The translations under genes were made by a program, and so were the position numbers. A stretch of 64,000 nt of DNA. Origin: Candidatus Goldiibacteriota bacterium HGW-Goldbacteria-1 (GTDB taxonomy: Bacteria; Oederibacteriota; PGYV01). Positions 18,900 to 28,451 of the stretch are shown in pieces (the first letter of the stretch is position 1; the number at the start of each line of letters is the position of its first letter). The stretch spans positions 17,323 to 81,322 of the forward strand of contig PGYV01000010.1 in NCBI GenBank assembly GCA_002839855.1, written 5' to 3'. A model generated the notes under the pieces. It was given only the letters and a program-made list of their open reading frames with translations, had not been told where the DNA came from and did not search any database.

Positions 18900-20360
18900 C
18901 TATTTTTTGTCGGCTTTGTCGGGTTTATGTCGGTTTAAAAAATACTCTATATTCCTACCCGTTTTACCCTTTTTACCAAACACATGCTTTTTGCAAAGAT
19001 CCGTTAAATCCCTAAGAGCCGTTCTGTCTGTTACATGACATATTTCTCTATATTCAGCATTTGTTATTTTCCCTTTTATTTTAACAAATTTTACCGCTTC
19101 AATCTGTCTTTCATTCAAATCTGCCTTTTTCATCATTTCATCTGTATATATGTCCCGCCCTATAGTTATTAAAACATCACTTGTCATTAACTTAAACTCC
19201 GGCTCGGGCAGCCCTTTTTCTTTGCACTTTCTCATCATTTCCGCTATACCAGTACCCTGCTTTTGTATATACCCCGCGCGGAACATTACTTCCGCTATTT
19301 TCGGATTCCTTGGCCTTGACGAATGAACCTGCTTTAACATGTCAGGACTCATTCCCTTCATAAGTGTTCCCGGATTCCATATATCCAGTCTGTCAGCAAA
19401 AAGGCCCAGCTGAACACTTCCTAATAACGCATAGTTTCTGTGAACTATGGCATTTGTTATAGCTTCTTCCACTACAAACTCCGGTATTTCAAATGGGCGG
19501 TCAAAATCCGCCCTACCCGGTTTTTGTATTACAGCCCTGCTTATAGCTCCCAGAACAAAAGCCGCGCCATTGTCCACCTGATCAAAAAGCGTGCCTTCAT
19601 ATACGTGTTGGGATATCATGGGCTTTACATTTTCCACTCCCGGATAATGCGCACAGTTTATCTCTGATATTCTGAAGTATTTTTGCGGTTTCTTACCAAA
19701 AAGTAATATAGCCGCTATCGTGGGCTTGCCGTTATTAAGTAATTCAAAATGCTTAAGTACATCAAACGGTTTAGAACCGGCAGGCAACTTCAACCTTTTA
19801 ACTGCAGTCCCCGTCTTTATGAACCATTCAATTTTTTCATCATCAATATCTGCAAGCGTAGCATCTTTTACAGGTCTATCCTCAAAATTACCTTTAAATA
19901 TATCACCCTGAGTTTTAAGATAATCCACGAGGCTGTGCCTTACAATCTCCAGCAGTTCTTCCGTGGTCTCAAACCGTTTATAACAATGTCCACGTTCCTC
20001 ATCCTTAATCCTTTTTAAAAACTTAACCGTTTCCTTTTCCCTCGCATCATCTTTTTTGCCTTTTATAAATATATAAACGCATTTGTCTTTCGCTTCATTG
20101 TATTCCCTTTCCACCGGCGATAAACCGTCTTTTCCCTTCTCCCCATACTCATTTCCCACTATTCCTATATATACATCGCATTCTGCGGCATTTTCCATGT
20201 ACTCTTTTTTTGCAGAGTGTGATTTTGCAGCTTTCCGCCCTTCAAATATATATGGCGTGAAATATTCATTAAACAGGGCGTCGCCCTCTATCATGTTTTT
20301 CACAGTTTTGCGTTCAACCTGTAGTTCTTTTTGCACACTGCTTATGAAAACTTTATACAT
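18900..20360 (-). CDS. DUF4062 - HATPase_c_4 - winged-helix protein
   Basis: The 486 residues (start at the ATG preceded by AAGGTG, six codons inside the longest frame) begin with a DUF4062 domain: MYKVFISSVQKELQVERKTV through VYIGIVGNEYGEKG. A middle region follows (DIDDEKIEWFIKTG, then AAILLFGKKPQKYF), as found after the AlbA_2 domain of Schlafen-like regulators. Then comes a HATPase_c_4-like part (VVEEAITNAIVHRNYALLGS, GTGIAEMMRKCKEKGLPEPEF) and a C-terminal winged helix. DUF4062 thus occupies the place of AlbA_2. DUF4062 proteins often occur in defence-type or STAND contexts, but no toxin or effector is recognisable. It is isolated, with a dyad upstream and decayed relatives downstream. 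Confidence 0.75.
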   Translation of the reverse strand: MYKVFISSVQKELQVERKTVKNMIEGDALFNEYFTPYIFEGRKAAKSHSAKKEYMENAAECDVYIGIVGNEYGEKGKDGLSPVEREYNEAKDKCVYIFIKGKKDDAREKETVKFLKRIKDEERGHCYKRFETTEELLEIVRHSLVDYLKTQGDIFKGNFEDRPVKDATLADIDDEKIEWFIKTGTAVKRLKLPAGSKPFDVLKHFELLNNGKPTIAAILLFGKKPQKYFRISEINCAHYPGVENVKPMISQHVYEGTLFDQVDNGAAFVLGAISRAVIQKPGRADFDRPFEIPEFVVEEAITNAIVHRNYALLGSVQLGLFADRLDIWNPGTLMKGMSPDMLKQVHSSRPRNPKIAEVMFRAGYIQKQGTGIAEMMRKCKEKGLPEPEFKLMTSDVLITIGRDIYTDEMMKKADLNERQIEAVKFVKIKGKITNAEYREICHVTDRTALRDLTDLCKKHVFGKKGKTGRNIEYFLNRHKPDKADKK

Positions 20361-20395
20361 GTTTTTCACCTTCGACATATATTCTGCATAAATTC

Positions 20396-20412
20396 GTGAC
20401 GCAATGCGTCAC
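20396..20412. promoter_or_regulatory. Perfect dyad upstream of the DUF4062 gene
   Basis: GTGACGCA-A-TGCGTCAC is a perfect 8-bp dyad about 36 bp before the chosen start. There is no T-run on the minus strand, so it is more likely an operator than a terminator. Confidence 0.45.
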
Positions 20413-20479
20413 AAAACCAAAAAATTTCAACTTGTGTTTACAACAATTTAAACTCATATACAGTCATATAGAAACTGGT

Positions 20480-21046
20480 TTAAAACCACTTAGTATCCGT
20501 CTTTTCCGGTTTGTAGTTGTCAAAGAAATAAAAAATATCATCCACCGTCTCTGCCATGTGAAACAGCTTGAAAAAATCGGGTTTAATGAATTTCTCGTCC
20601 TGCATCTTGCGGAAGAGGAAAACCAGGCTGTTATAAAACCCGTTTGTGTTTAGAAATACCAGCGGACGGTCGTGATAATGAAGCTGTTTTAAGGTTATAA
20701 GTTCCATTGCCTCTTCTAAAGTACCGGAGCCGCCCGGCAAAAATACAAAAGCTTCTGACCGCTCATCCATAAGCGCTTTTCTTTCCCTTAGCCCTTCCGC
20801 TATTATCACTTCATCAAGGTCTTCTTTTCCAACACCCATATCCTTTATGGCCCTTGGAATAATTCCGATAACTTTCCCGCCGTTTTTCTGTACGGTATTG
20901 GCAATTGCGCCCATTAATCCTCTATTGCTTCCCCCATACACAAGAGTGCTTCCCCTTTTTGCCATCTTTTCCCCTAACAAAACCGCGTCATTAAAATACA
21001 CTTTATCTACAGCATCAGAAGAAGCACAGAACACGCAAATATTCAT
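20480..21046 (-). CDS. LOG-family nucleotide phosphoribohydrolase (TIGR00730)
   Basis: This 188-residue Rossmann protein has the LOG signature PGGSGTLEE near residues 103-111 and the N-terminal CASSDAVDKVYF and YGGSNRGLMG blocks. The family cleaves nucleoside 5'-monophosphates to free base and ribose 5-phosphate; plant members activate cytokinins. Bacterial roles include purine/pyrimidine turnover. AGGAGG precedes the ATG. It follows the small membrane protein gene after 14 nt, probably in one transcript with the PLD-like gene. Confidence 0.9.
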   Translation of the reverse strand: MNICVFCASSDAVDKVYFNDAVLLGEKMAKRGSTLVYGGSNRGLMGAIANTVQKNGGKVIGIIPRAIKDMGVGKEDLDEVIIAEGLRERKALMDERSEAFVFLPGGSGTLEEAMELITLKQLHYHDRPLVFLNTNGFYNSLVFLFRKMQDEKFIKPDFFKLFHMAETVDDIFYFFDNYKPEKTDTKWF

Positions 21047-21060
21047 CTTTGCCTCCTGTT

Positions 21061-21402
21061 TTATTTTTTAAAGAAAAATAAGACTGCCGAAAGCACAATC
21101 CCCACAAGGACAATCATCGTTGTATCTTTTACCAGCATCGGATATGCCATAAGCAGTATCCCGTCAACAATGTAAACCGCATTTGCTTTTCTTTTTCCAT
21201 AAAGAAATGCAAATACCCCTACACCGCTGAAAATAACAGTCCATAACAGCCCTGCGGCGGAAAATCCCATAATCATATCTGCCGTGGGCGGGCCTGCCTT
21301 CTGCTGCGCGTCTGATAACTGCGCTAATTTTTCCACCGCGTCTTCCGAAAGCATATCTTCCACCCTGAACCCGTGAAGTAATCCATTAATTAACTTAATC
21401 AT
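21061..21402 (-). CDS. Small membrane protein, hypothetical
   Basis: The 113 residues start at MIKLINGLLHGF, chosen because GGAGG lies just before it; the longer frame begins inside the upstream gene. It has a soluble N-terminus (about 1-45) and then three hydrophobic stretches, each near 17-20 residues, ending in FFFKK. I do not recognise the family. It lies between the PLD-like and LOG genes with tight spacing. Confidence 0.7.
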   Translation of the reverse strand: MIKLINGLLHGFRVEDMLSEDAVEKLAQLSDAQQKAGPPTADMIMGFSAAGLLWTVIFSGVGVFAFLYGKRKANAVYIVDGILLMAYPMLVKDTTMIVLVGIVLSAVLFFFKK

Positions 21403-21416
21403 ATTTCCTCCATTTT

Positions 21417-22871
21417 TTAAAAACTGCACCAGCCAGTCATTTCCTGCAGTTTGTATTTTAACCTTAATAACTTCCTTGTGTCTCTATATTTTTCAAAATC
21501 AGCAGTATATGTATTGCCGTCATCATTGGACCATATCCGGTTAAAGTACCCTTCGGCCTTATCAAAAAACTTCGTTTTTTTACCTGATTCAACCATTATA
21601 TCAGCTTCCAGATTAAGATTGTCCATGTTCCTTCTGGTCATATTGCAGGAGCCCTGTATCATGCTGTAACTTCCGCTGTTTTCAAATATAAACATCTTGC
21701 CGTGGCACTGTTCCCCGTTTGTGTTATACCATCTTATCTTTGCCAGCTTATCCGATAATTCATAAATTTCATTTGCCGCAGGCCTGTTTGGAGTGCCGTC
21801 ACGCTGCCTGCCAAAAGAGTCTTTATTAGGGTCAAGAATAATTCTTACATCCACCCCTCTTTTGGCGGCCTTTGCAAGTTCCTTTACAATATCCTGCTCG
21901 CTTAAATAAAACATTACAACTTTAATTGAGGAGCCTTTTTTTGACGCTTTTATCTTTTTTACAAGTTCCCTCTTTATAGCTTTTTCACTGATAAAAGAGG
22001 CTTGTGTTGTGCCGGTCTTATCCTTTACTTCACCAGGTTTATAATCAAGCTTTGTCCCGGAAAATTCCGCTATGCCTGTCTCGCTTTTTATCGCATCTTT
22101 CCAGACAGAATCATCAATACGCACAGCCGTGTTGCCGTGCGCGCTTGACGCATCGCTTGCGTTATTTGATGTAATAAGAACAGACATCTTATTGGACGGC
22201 GCATCGGTAATTACAAGTTTTCTGTGGTTAGCTTTTAAATTTAACAAACGCAAAATAGACCGCACGGTTATTTTTTTGTCATCAGCGGCAAGCAGGTTTG
22301 GCAGTAACCCACCCTTATCCGAATTACCCATCCACTGAAAGAAAAGCCTCCAGAACGCTGAATACAAAAACACGCTGTCACGCAGTTTTTCAAGGGCGGT
22401 AATTGTAACAACAATGCCGGCATTTTTCATTGCTTCAAAATTCTCTGACTTCACACCGCCATACTGGGTATTGATGGGGTCAGTGGTAACAGAGATAAAG
22501 ATATCAGGATTATCTGTTTTCTTTTTAATAAGAGTATTACAGAATTCAGAACTTAACTTTCTGAAGTTTTCAGGCTTCGAACCCTGAAAACCATTTATCA
22601 GAAATATATCGCTTATTATTACTTTTTCGGCCGCTTTTATCATACTGAATATTTCATCAAATATTTCCTGTTCTACTACCCTTTTTCCCTTGGAATCAAC
22701 ATATGTGACATCGCACAGGAATTTTACAGAATCATCCGGTATGTTATACGCTGACCCGGTTATATCGGTCCCTTTAGGCATTGGTTTAACTGCGTTAATT
22801 ATCATGGTTATGACCAAAAGACCACAAAGGATTAACAGCGCCATCCCGATTTTATTTAACTTTGTTTTCAA
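21417..22871 (-). CDS. Phospholipase D-like membrane protein
   Basis: This 484-residue protein has one N-terminal membrane anchor and two PLD half-sites. The first HKD motif is in NHRKLVITDAPSNK and the second in QCHGKMFIFENSG, each followed by an Asn-rich strand (SNNASD, QGSCNM). The family includes cardiolipin synthases and phosphodiesterases, acting by a phospho-histidine intermediate. The start is TTG with GGAGG six bases upstream; the longer in-frame ATG starts would place the N-terminus inside the 8-bp repeat DNA. It is followed closely by the small membrane protein and LOG genes. Confidence 0.85.
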   Translation of the reverse strand: MKTKLNKIGMALLILCGLLVITMIINAVKPMPKGTDITGSAYNIPDDSVKFLCDVTYVDSKGKRVVEQEIFDEIFSMIKAAEKVIISDIFLINGFQGSKPENFRKLSSEFCNTLIKKKTDNPDIFISVTTDPINTQYGGVKSENFEAMKNAGIVVTITALEKLRDSVFLYSAFWRLFFQWMGNSDKGGLLPNLLAADDKKITVRSILRLLNLKANHRKLVITDAPSNKMSVLITSNNASDASSAHGNTAVRIDDSVWKDAIKSETGIAEFSGTKLDYKPGEVKDKTGTTQASFISEKAIKRELVKKIKASKKGSSIKVVMFYLSEQDIVKELAKAAKRGVDVRIILDPNKDSFGRQRDGTPNRPAANEIYELSDKLAKIRWYNTNGEQCHGKMFIFENSGSYSMIQGSCNMTRRNMDNLNLEADIMVESGKKTKFFDKAEGYFNRIWSNDDGNTYTADFEKYRDTRKLLRLKYKLQEMTGWCSF

Positions 22872-23330
22872 TGATATCCTCCGGTATTTAAACATGATGG
22901 TTGGACGCTTGGATGCTTGGATGCTTAGTAAAACCAACCAAACCGCCGCTCTCCGCTTCTGCCTTTTCACTCATAGCTTATTAGCAGATTAAGCAATTAA
23001 GCTATAACGTGAACATACACCTCTATTTTTCGCTTACGCTTCTGCTTATATGCTTAATGCTTATCTTTTTATTTTTCTCCGCTTCTGCTTATCTGCCTAT
23101 AGCTTAATTCGCTCTTATTTACAATCAACTACCGCGGGCTAAAGACCCGCGTCTACCAAACCTTTACCAAACCTTTTTTCGGATTTCGCTTTGGTAGCCG
23201 CACCCTTTAGGGTGCGTTGTTTAGATTTATATCTTTCAAAACCAAAATCAATACCAATTTCAACTACCGCACCCTAAAGGGTGCGCCTACCAGATCCAAA
23301 CCATCCCGCAATCCCGCCGAGCCGCTGCCT
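22872..23330. repeat. Intergenic repeat mosaic (about 460 nt)
   Basis: It holds 8-bp GGATGCTT units (22899-22931), the CTATAGCTTAATT module in several broken copies (22963-23115), a GCGGG-type REP (23133-23151), and a REP doublet (23199-23216 and 23268-23285, flanked TTGGTAG...CCTACCA). It ends close to the lipoprotein gene. No gene is visible. Confidence 0.85.
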
Positions 23331-24914
23331 TCAAAACATTTCTTCTATCCCATACTCCGACACCGCAAGGCCTATCTGTGACCTGCCCGGACCGTACTCT
23401 TTATCATGTGATTCCGGGCCGCCGCCCCATCCTTCATACCACATATACGTTTTCCCTTTATGTTCATATAACTGTCCGTACCAAATACCGCCGTCATCAA
23501 ATGCCCCTTTGGCAGAACGGGAGAATATAGGGTTCTGCGTTCCGCGGTGCCAGTTAACAAGGTCATAGGAATACGCCAGCCCAAAAAATGGCGGGTAATC
23601 AATGTATTTATTATCCCCGCAATAAAGCATGTAATAAATGCCGTTTTTCTCTGTTATCCTGGGGGTGGTCACACTTTTTCCATCCCATGTATTAACATCC
23701 GGCGCAGGTTCAAATATCGGTTTATCAGAGTACTTTATGAAATTATAACCGTCATCAGAGGTGGCAAGGTAAATGGAGTATCCTGTTTTGGCGTTTGGCA
23801 GTACATAATACAGATAAATTACGCCTTCCTTTAATACCGCTTCCGGCGCCCTGCCTTTAATTACCGGTTTTTTAAATTTTTTAAAATCGTAAAAATCTTT
23901 TGATACCGCAAGGCCTATACTGTCATCCCCTTCACCAAGGCCGCTGTAATAAAGAAATACTTTTCCGTTAAAATGTATTGCGGCCGGGTCAAGCGCGGCG
24001 TTATCATCAAAAGTTCCTTTTTTACCAACCCCTACTATGGGATTTTTTACATAATCAATAAAATGCACCGCGTCAAAATTTTCCATGGAAGATGTGGCAA
24101 GGCATATTTTGTCATGCCCGTCGCCGCCCCTGTAATAAAAATACATTGTATTATTATTTATAAGAATATCCGGATTTGCCGTGTGCCAGCTTTTATAGGA
24201 GTTTTGTACAATAGGCATTATAGGATTATTTTCATATTTTACCCAGTACGGGTTTTTGGAGATTACCCTGTCTTTAAAATCGTATTTAATGACATTTTTT
24301 GAATTAATTAAATTCATTGCCCGCAATGCCGCCGCAGATATATCCGTATTATTTTTAAGCGCGGCTAAGAACGGCAGCGCCTGCCTGTATTTCGTTTCAC
24401 CTGCCAAAAGGCATATTTCATTTAAACTGACCGCATCCAATTTTTCAGCACCATCAAAGGTTAATACAGAAGCCTTGCCGCTTCTAAAAAGCACCGCGTC
24501 GGCAAGCGTCTTTTCCTGACTGTTTAAATCTTTATAGTTTACTTCTATGAACGTTAAAACATCTGCCGGTGCTTTTCTATTTTTAGAAGATATAAGAAAA
24601 TATAAAAGGTGTCCTTTTTTATTTTTTGCCCCTGCCATTCTCCCCACAACTATCATGTCTGCCATGGGGGAGTCCATTAAAGCAAGCGCTTTTGCCGCAT
24701 AAGGGTACAGTTTTTCATCTTCAAGGAATTTTAAGGAATCCACCATGTAACTGCTGTCATTTAACCGCCACATGTCGGTAAGGGCGGATTTTATGGATGT
24801 AATATCACCTGAATCAAAGCGTTCTTTAATACCGGGCTTTTTTTCAGCACAGGAAATTAAAAAAAATGTCAGCAGAATGCCTGCTGTCAGCGCTTTCCAA
24901 ACTCCATCGCGCAT
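23331..24914 (-). CDS. Lipoprotein with five-bladed propeller glycosidase-like domain
   Basis: This 527-residue exported lipoprotein has a hydrophobic leader ending LISC, a good lipobox. Residues about 40-200 are helical and HEAT-like by eye (ALDVM-type repeats are not clear). About 215-520 form a GH43/GH32/GH130-like propeller with repeated NPIMPIVQNSYKSW, AALDPAAIHFNGKVFLYYSG and DGKSVTTPRITEKNGIYYML blocks. It probably acts on a carbohydrate at the cell surface; the family and linkage cannot be fixed. Its start overlaps the 3' end of queF by 28 nt. Confidence 0.7.
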   Translation of the reverse strand: MRDGVWKALTAGILLTFFLISCAEKKPGIKERFDSGDITSIKSALTDMWRLNDSSYMVDSLKFLEDEKLYPYAAKALALMDSPMADMIVVGRMAGAKNKKGHLLYFLISSKNRKAPADVLTFIEVNYKDLNSQEKTLADAVLFRSGKASVLTFDGAEKLDAVSLNEICLLAGETKYRQALPFLAALKNNTDISAAALRAMNLINSKNVIKYDFKDRVISKNPYWVKYENNPIMPIVQNSYKSWHTANPDILINNNTMYFYYRGGDGHDKICLATSSMENFDAVHFIDYVKNPIVGVGKKGTFDDNAALDPAAIHFNGKVFLYYSGLGEGDDSIGLAVSKDFYDFKKFKKPVIKGRAPEAVLKEGVIYLYYVLPNAKTGYSIYLATSDDGYNFIKYSDKPIFEPAPDVNTWDGKSVTTPRITEKNGIYYMLYCGDNKYIDYPPFFGLAYSYDLVNWHRGTQNPIFSRSAKGAFDDGGIWYGQLYEHKGKTYMWYEGWGGGPESHDKEYGPGRSQIGLAVSEYGIEEMF

Positions 24915-25276
24915 TTGGCGTCTATCCCCCCTCTTGTATTATAAATTGTTTCAACAAGAAGATATTTTGGATTTAATATTTTTTTAATGTCACTAAAAAT
25001 ACGGTCCGTGGCTTTTTCCTGATAAATGCCCACATTACGGAAACTGACAAAGTAATATTTAAGAGCTTTTAATTCCAGTATTTTAGCTGAAGGGATGTAG
25101 GTAATAACCACTTCCGCCACATCCGGAAGCCCGGAAAATGGGCACACAGCGGAAAATTCCCGCGTTTTGTATTCTATAAGCTGATTTCCGCCGTCGTATT
25201 TTATGGTTTCCAGCGCTTTTGTATCTATTTTAGATTCAGGTAAAAAGTTGTACGACCTTCCTTCAGCTTTTGCCAT
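24887..25276 (-). CDS. queF: NADPH-dependent 7-cyano-7-deazaguanine reductase
   Basis: This 129-residue short-form (YkvM-type) QueF reduces preQ0 to preQ1 in queuosine biosynthesis, a rare enzymatic nitrile reduction. EFSAVCPFSGLPDVA carries the catalytic Cys, and LELKALKYYFVSFRNVGIYQE is the QueF signature helix. AGGAGG precedes the ATG. A TGTTATAAT extended -10 lies at 25302-25310. Other queuosine genes are absent, and the downstream lipoprotein overlap appears incidental. Confidence 0.95.
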   Translation of the reverse strand: MAKAEGRSYNFLPESKIDTKALETIKYDGGNQLIEYKTREFSAVCPFSGLPDVAEVVITYIPSAKILELKALKYYFVSFRNVGIYQEKATDRIFSDIKKILNPKYLLVETIYNTRGGIDAKCAMEFGKR

Positions 25277-25488
25277 TTAAACCTCCTGTGATAATAAAAT
25301 TATTATAACATATTTAAAAACCGGATGCTTGGACGCTTAGATGGTTAGAGGCTCGGTAAAGACAATTACAAAAACCAAATCAACTGCCCCAGCCCTGTCA
25401 CCTCCACCATCGCAGCTTTATTGCCGCGGCGGCGTGAAAAGTGCGCACTTACCAATCATCTAAGCCTCCAAGCATCCAAACCTCTGCC
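25277..25488. repeat. 8-bp period repeats flanking queF/priA gap
   Basis: GGATGCTTGGACGCTTAG units lie at 25322-25355 and, in reverse orientation, AAGCATCC-type units at 25455-25486. They flank about 100 bp of unassigned sequence containing a GCCGCGGCGGC palindrome (25423-25433). No gene is visible. Confidence 0.7.
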
Positions 25489-27696
25489 TTATAACGTACT
25501 CGCCGGATCAACAATTACCGTTACGTCCGCGCCTTTTACTTTTTTTCTTGCGGCGCGGGCTATAAAATTCAGGTCTTTGCGTGACTTTCCTTTAATAAGG
25601 ATGCTTATCCTGTATTTATTTCTTATCCGCGAAAGCGGGGCGTCGCACGGCCCAAGCACTTCTATTCCGCTTATCTTGTTTATTTCAATCTGTTCATCAA
25701 TTGCAGCGCGCAGCTTGTCCCCTGCTTTTTCAGCTTTATCGTGGTCCTCGTCCTTACACACAAACTGAATTATCCCGGTGTAAGGTGGATAGTTCATTTC
25801 TTTTCTTATGCTTAACTGTTCCTGATAGAATTTCTCTATCTCATATTTTTTTACGTATTTAATGCCCACCGCGTCAGGGTTGTATGTCTGTATTGCCACT
25901 GTCCCGTTTTTTCCGCCGCGTCCCGTCCTTCCTGCCACCTGTGTTAACAGTTGAAAGACCCTTTCTTCAGCCCGGAAGTCCGGCAGGTTTAAAACAGAAT
26001 CTATCCCCACAACGCCCACAAATGTCACTTCGGGAAAATCAAAACCCTTTGCTATCATCTGTGTGCCTATTAATATATCTATCTCTTTTTCTTTTATCTG
26101 CCTGTACACTTCAAAATACTCGTTTTTCCCGCCCATGGTATCCATATCCACGCGCTTTATCCTTTTATCGGGGAAAAATTTAGTAATCACTTCTTCTATC
26201 TTCTGCGTGCCGGTGCCCGAAAAACTAAGTCTGTTTTTGCATTTAGGGCAATAGACCGTCGGCTTTACGCTTAAATCACAGTAATGGCACCGCATGTCAT
26301 TGCCTTCTTTATGAAAAACAAGCGGTATGTCGCAGTTATCGCATTTTTCTATATGTCCGCATTTTTTGCAGAAAATGAAACTTGAAAAACCCCTGCGGTT
26401 CATAAACAGTATTGCCTGTTCCCCCGCCTTTAACGTCTCTTTCATCGGGTCCATAAGAAGGTCTGACAGAAATAATTCCTGCCCGTGCTGCCAGTCCGCT
26501 TTCATGTCCACCACTTTAATATCCGGCATCGGCCTTCCGTGCACCCTTTTTTCAAGTTTTATCATTTCGTATTTTCCGGTGACGGCATTGTGATAAGATT
26601 CCGCGGAAGGCGTGGCGCTTCCCAGTATAACCACCGCGTTATTCATTTTGGCGCGGTATACTGCAACATCGCGGCCGTTATATCGCGGCTCGCTTTCCTG
26701 TTTATATGAACTGTCAAATTCTTCGTCTACTATTATAAGCCCTATGTTATCAAACGGCGCAAAAACAGATGACCGTGTCCCCACCACCACATCAGCGCCG
26801 TTGTTCTTTATTTTAAGCCATTCATGCAGCCGTTCCCCTTCTTCAAGGCCGCTGTGATATACAGCCACACGTTCCCCAAACGCCCTTTTAAAACGCTCCA
26901 TTATCTGCGGCGTTAAGAATATTTCCGGCACAAGCACAATTACCTTTTTCCCCTGCTTTACCGCATGCTCCGCCGCTTTTATGTAAACTTCTGTCTTGCC
27001 GGAACCTGTCACCCCGAATACAAGAAATGGCGCAAACCTATTTGCGTCTATAGCGGAATTAATTCTGGTTAGGGCGTGTTTCTGCTCCGCTGTTAGTTCT
27101 TTGTGGGTTTCAATTTCAGCATCCCCGCTGTCCGGCGCTTTGGACGGCTGCCGTTTTTCTTTTACCTTAGCGGAAAATTCGGAACGCAGCGCGCCTTTTT
27201 CTTCAAGTGATTCTGTAATTTTATAAATATTTTTTAAGTTAAGTATGCTCTGGGCATCCCTGATATCGGCTTTTTTTCCTCTTCTTTTATAAAGAAAATC
27301 ATACAAAAGTTTTTCATGCCCCTCAAGCTTTGCCGCGCCGGTAAAATCCGCCCTTAAGCGTATCATCTTTTTTGATTTCACCTTTAACAAAGCGGCAAGC
27401 ATCGCGGAGAATACAATTCCGGGCGGTGAAATGTAATATTGCGCAAGCCACAGCCCCAGTTTCATCAACTCATCGCTTATGACAGACTGTTCATCAACAA
27501 CCCTTTCAATTGGTTTGATTCGGTTTGTGTCTATGCCCGCGTTTTTAAGATTAGTATCTATTACTATTCCGGTTGCAAGTTTCTGCCCTAACGGTACCAT
27601 TACCCTGCACCCTTTTATGATATTCAGGTTTTCCGGGACAGCATAAGTTAGAAGGGCGTCAATACCTGAGAAAACCGCCACACTTGCGTATTTCAC
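25489..27696 (-). CDS. priA: Primosomal replication helicase PriA
   Basis: This 735-residue 3'-5' helicase restarts stalled replication forks. It has an N-terminal DNA-binding region, Walker A GVTGSGKT near 229, the DEEF box near 322, SATPS motif III and RTGRGG motif VI. A cysteine cluster at about 444-475 (CKKCGHIEKCDNCD, CHYC, CPKC) binds two zincs. The start is GTG and overlaps the upstream stop (GTGA). It is co-transcribed with the two secreted proteins upstream. Confidence 0.97.
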   Translation of the reverse strand: MKYASVAVFSGIDALLTYAVPENLNIIKGCRVMVPLGQKLATGIVIDTNLKNAGIDTNRIKPIERVVDEQSVISDELMKLGLWLAQYYISPPGIVFSAMLAALLKVKSKKMIRLRADFTGAAKLEGHEKLLYDFLYKRRGKKADIRDAQSILNLKNIYKITESLEEKGALRSEFSAKVKEKRQPSKAPDSGDAEIETHKELTAEQKHALTRINSAIDANRFAPFLVFGVTGSGKTEVYIKAAEHAVKQGKKVIVLVPEIFLTPQIMERFKRAFGERVAVYHSGLEEGERLHEWLKIKNNGADVVVGTRSSVFAPFDNIGLIIVDEEFDSSYKQESEPRYNGRDVAVYRAKMNNAVVILGSATPSAESYHNAVTGKYEMIKLEKRVHGRPMPDIKVVDMKADWQHGQELFLSDLLMDPMKETLKAGEQAILFMNRRGFSSFIFCKKCGHIEKCDNCDIPLVFHKEGNDMRCHYCDLSVKPTVYCPKCKNRLSFSGTGTQKIEEVITKFFPDKRIKRVDMDTMGGKNEYFEVYRQIKEKEIDILIGTQMIAKGFDFPEVTFVGVVGIDSVLNLPDFRAEERVFQLLTQVAGRTGRGGKNGTVAIQTYNPDAVGIKYVKKYEIEKFYQEQLSIRKEMNYPPYTGIIQFVCKDEDHDKAEKAGDKLRAAIDEQIEINKISGIEVLGPCDAPLSRIRNKYRISILIKGKSRKDLNFIARAARKKVKGADVTVIVDPASTL

Positions 27697-28451
27697 TTTT
27701 TACCCGCCTTAAACTTAACCGTGCCTTCTGATTTTATGTTTATACCCCGCTGTGCGGCTCGTTTATTGTATTCTGCCGCTATGTCATACACTTTCATACC
27801 GGCAGGGATATCAAATAATTCCGGTTTTAATTTTGTTTTTACAAGTTTTTTCATTTTATATCTTTCAACAAGAGGGCCTGCTGTAATTTTGCTTCCCGCA
27901 AAATCAAGTTCGTGCTTCGGCGCTTTAATCTGCATCTCTTTCACAAAACCGCTTTTCGCATAACGCCATTCCGTTAATTTAGCCTTTAAATACATTGAAG
28001 AAGACTGCCTTAAAACAGCGTAATTTATCTTTTCGCACACTGTGATTCCCAGAAGCGCGCTTTTAGATTCGCCTTCCTTTTTTTTCGCGTTTACCACAAA
28101 AGGAAGCAGTTTTCCAAGATACCTTGTGTACTCCGCGGCAGAATCCGCAAATACGGTATTTGATGAATAGTTGGGGATGTAAATTTTACCGTCCTTAATA
28201 ATGTAAACTTTATTGACTCCGCCGCTGTTTTCTTCCACCCTGTATTTTCCGCACATATAATAGAAAACCGCGTCTATTACCTGTTTTTGACCGTCTTCTT
28301 CACGTTCTATTTTAGCTGTCCACCGGCACTGCTCGTAAGGCGGCGTAAGCCCTATTATATCAAAGCAGTTTTCAGCCTTTATGCTGTTAGCAGATGATAT
28401 ATACAACACAACCATTAAAAGAAATATTATTATGCTTTTTATTTTGGCCAT
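27693..28451 (-). CDS. Secreted hypothetical, possibly LolA-like
   Basis: The 252 residues start with a signal peptide (about 1-25). The rest alternates short strands (VIDAVFYYMCGKYRVEE, VNKVYIIKDGKIYIPNYSS) much like LolA/LppX half-barrels, and it has two Cys that could pair. I do not recognise a named family and the LolA comparison is structural impression only. It overlaps the preceding membrane protein by 13 nt and priA by 4 nt, so the three genes form one translationally coupled unit. Confidence 0.6.
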   Translation of the reverse strand: MAKIKSIIIFLLMVVLYISSANSIKAENCFDIIGLTPPYEQCRWTAKIEREEDGQKQVIDAVFYYMCGKYRVEENSGGVNKVYIIKDGKIYIPNYSSNTVFADSAAEYTRYLGKLLPFVVNAKKKEGESKSALLGITVCEKINYAVLRQSSSMYLKAKLTEWRYAKSGFVKEMQIKAPKHELDFAGSKITAGPLVERYKMKKLVKTKLKPELFDIPAGMKVYDIAAEYNKRAAQRGINIKSEGTVKFKAGKK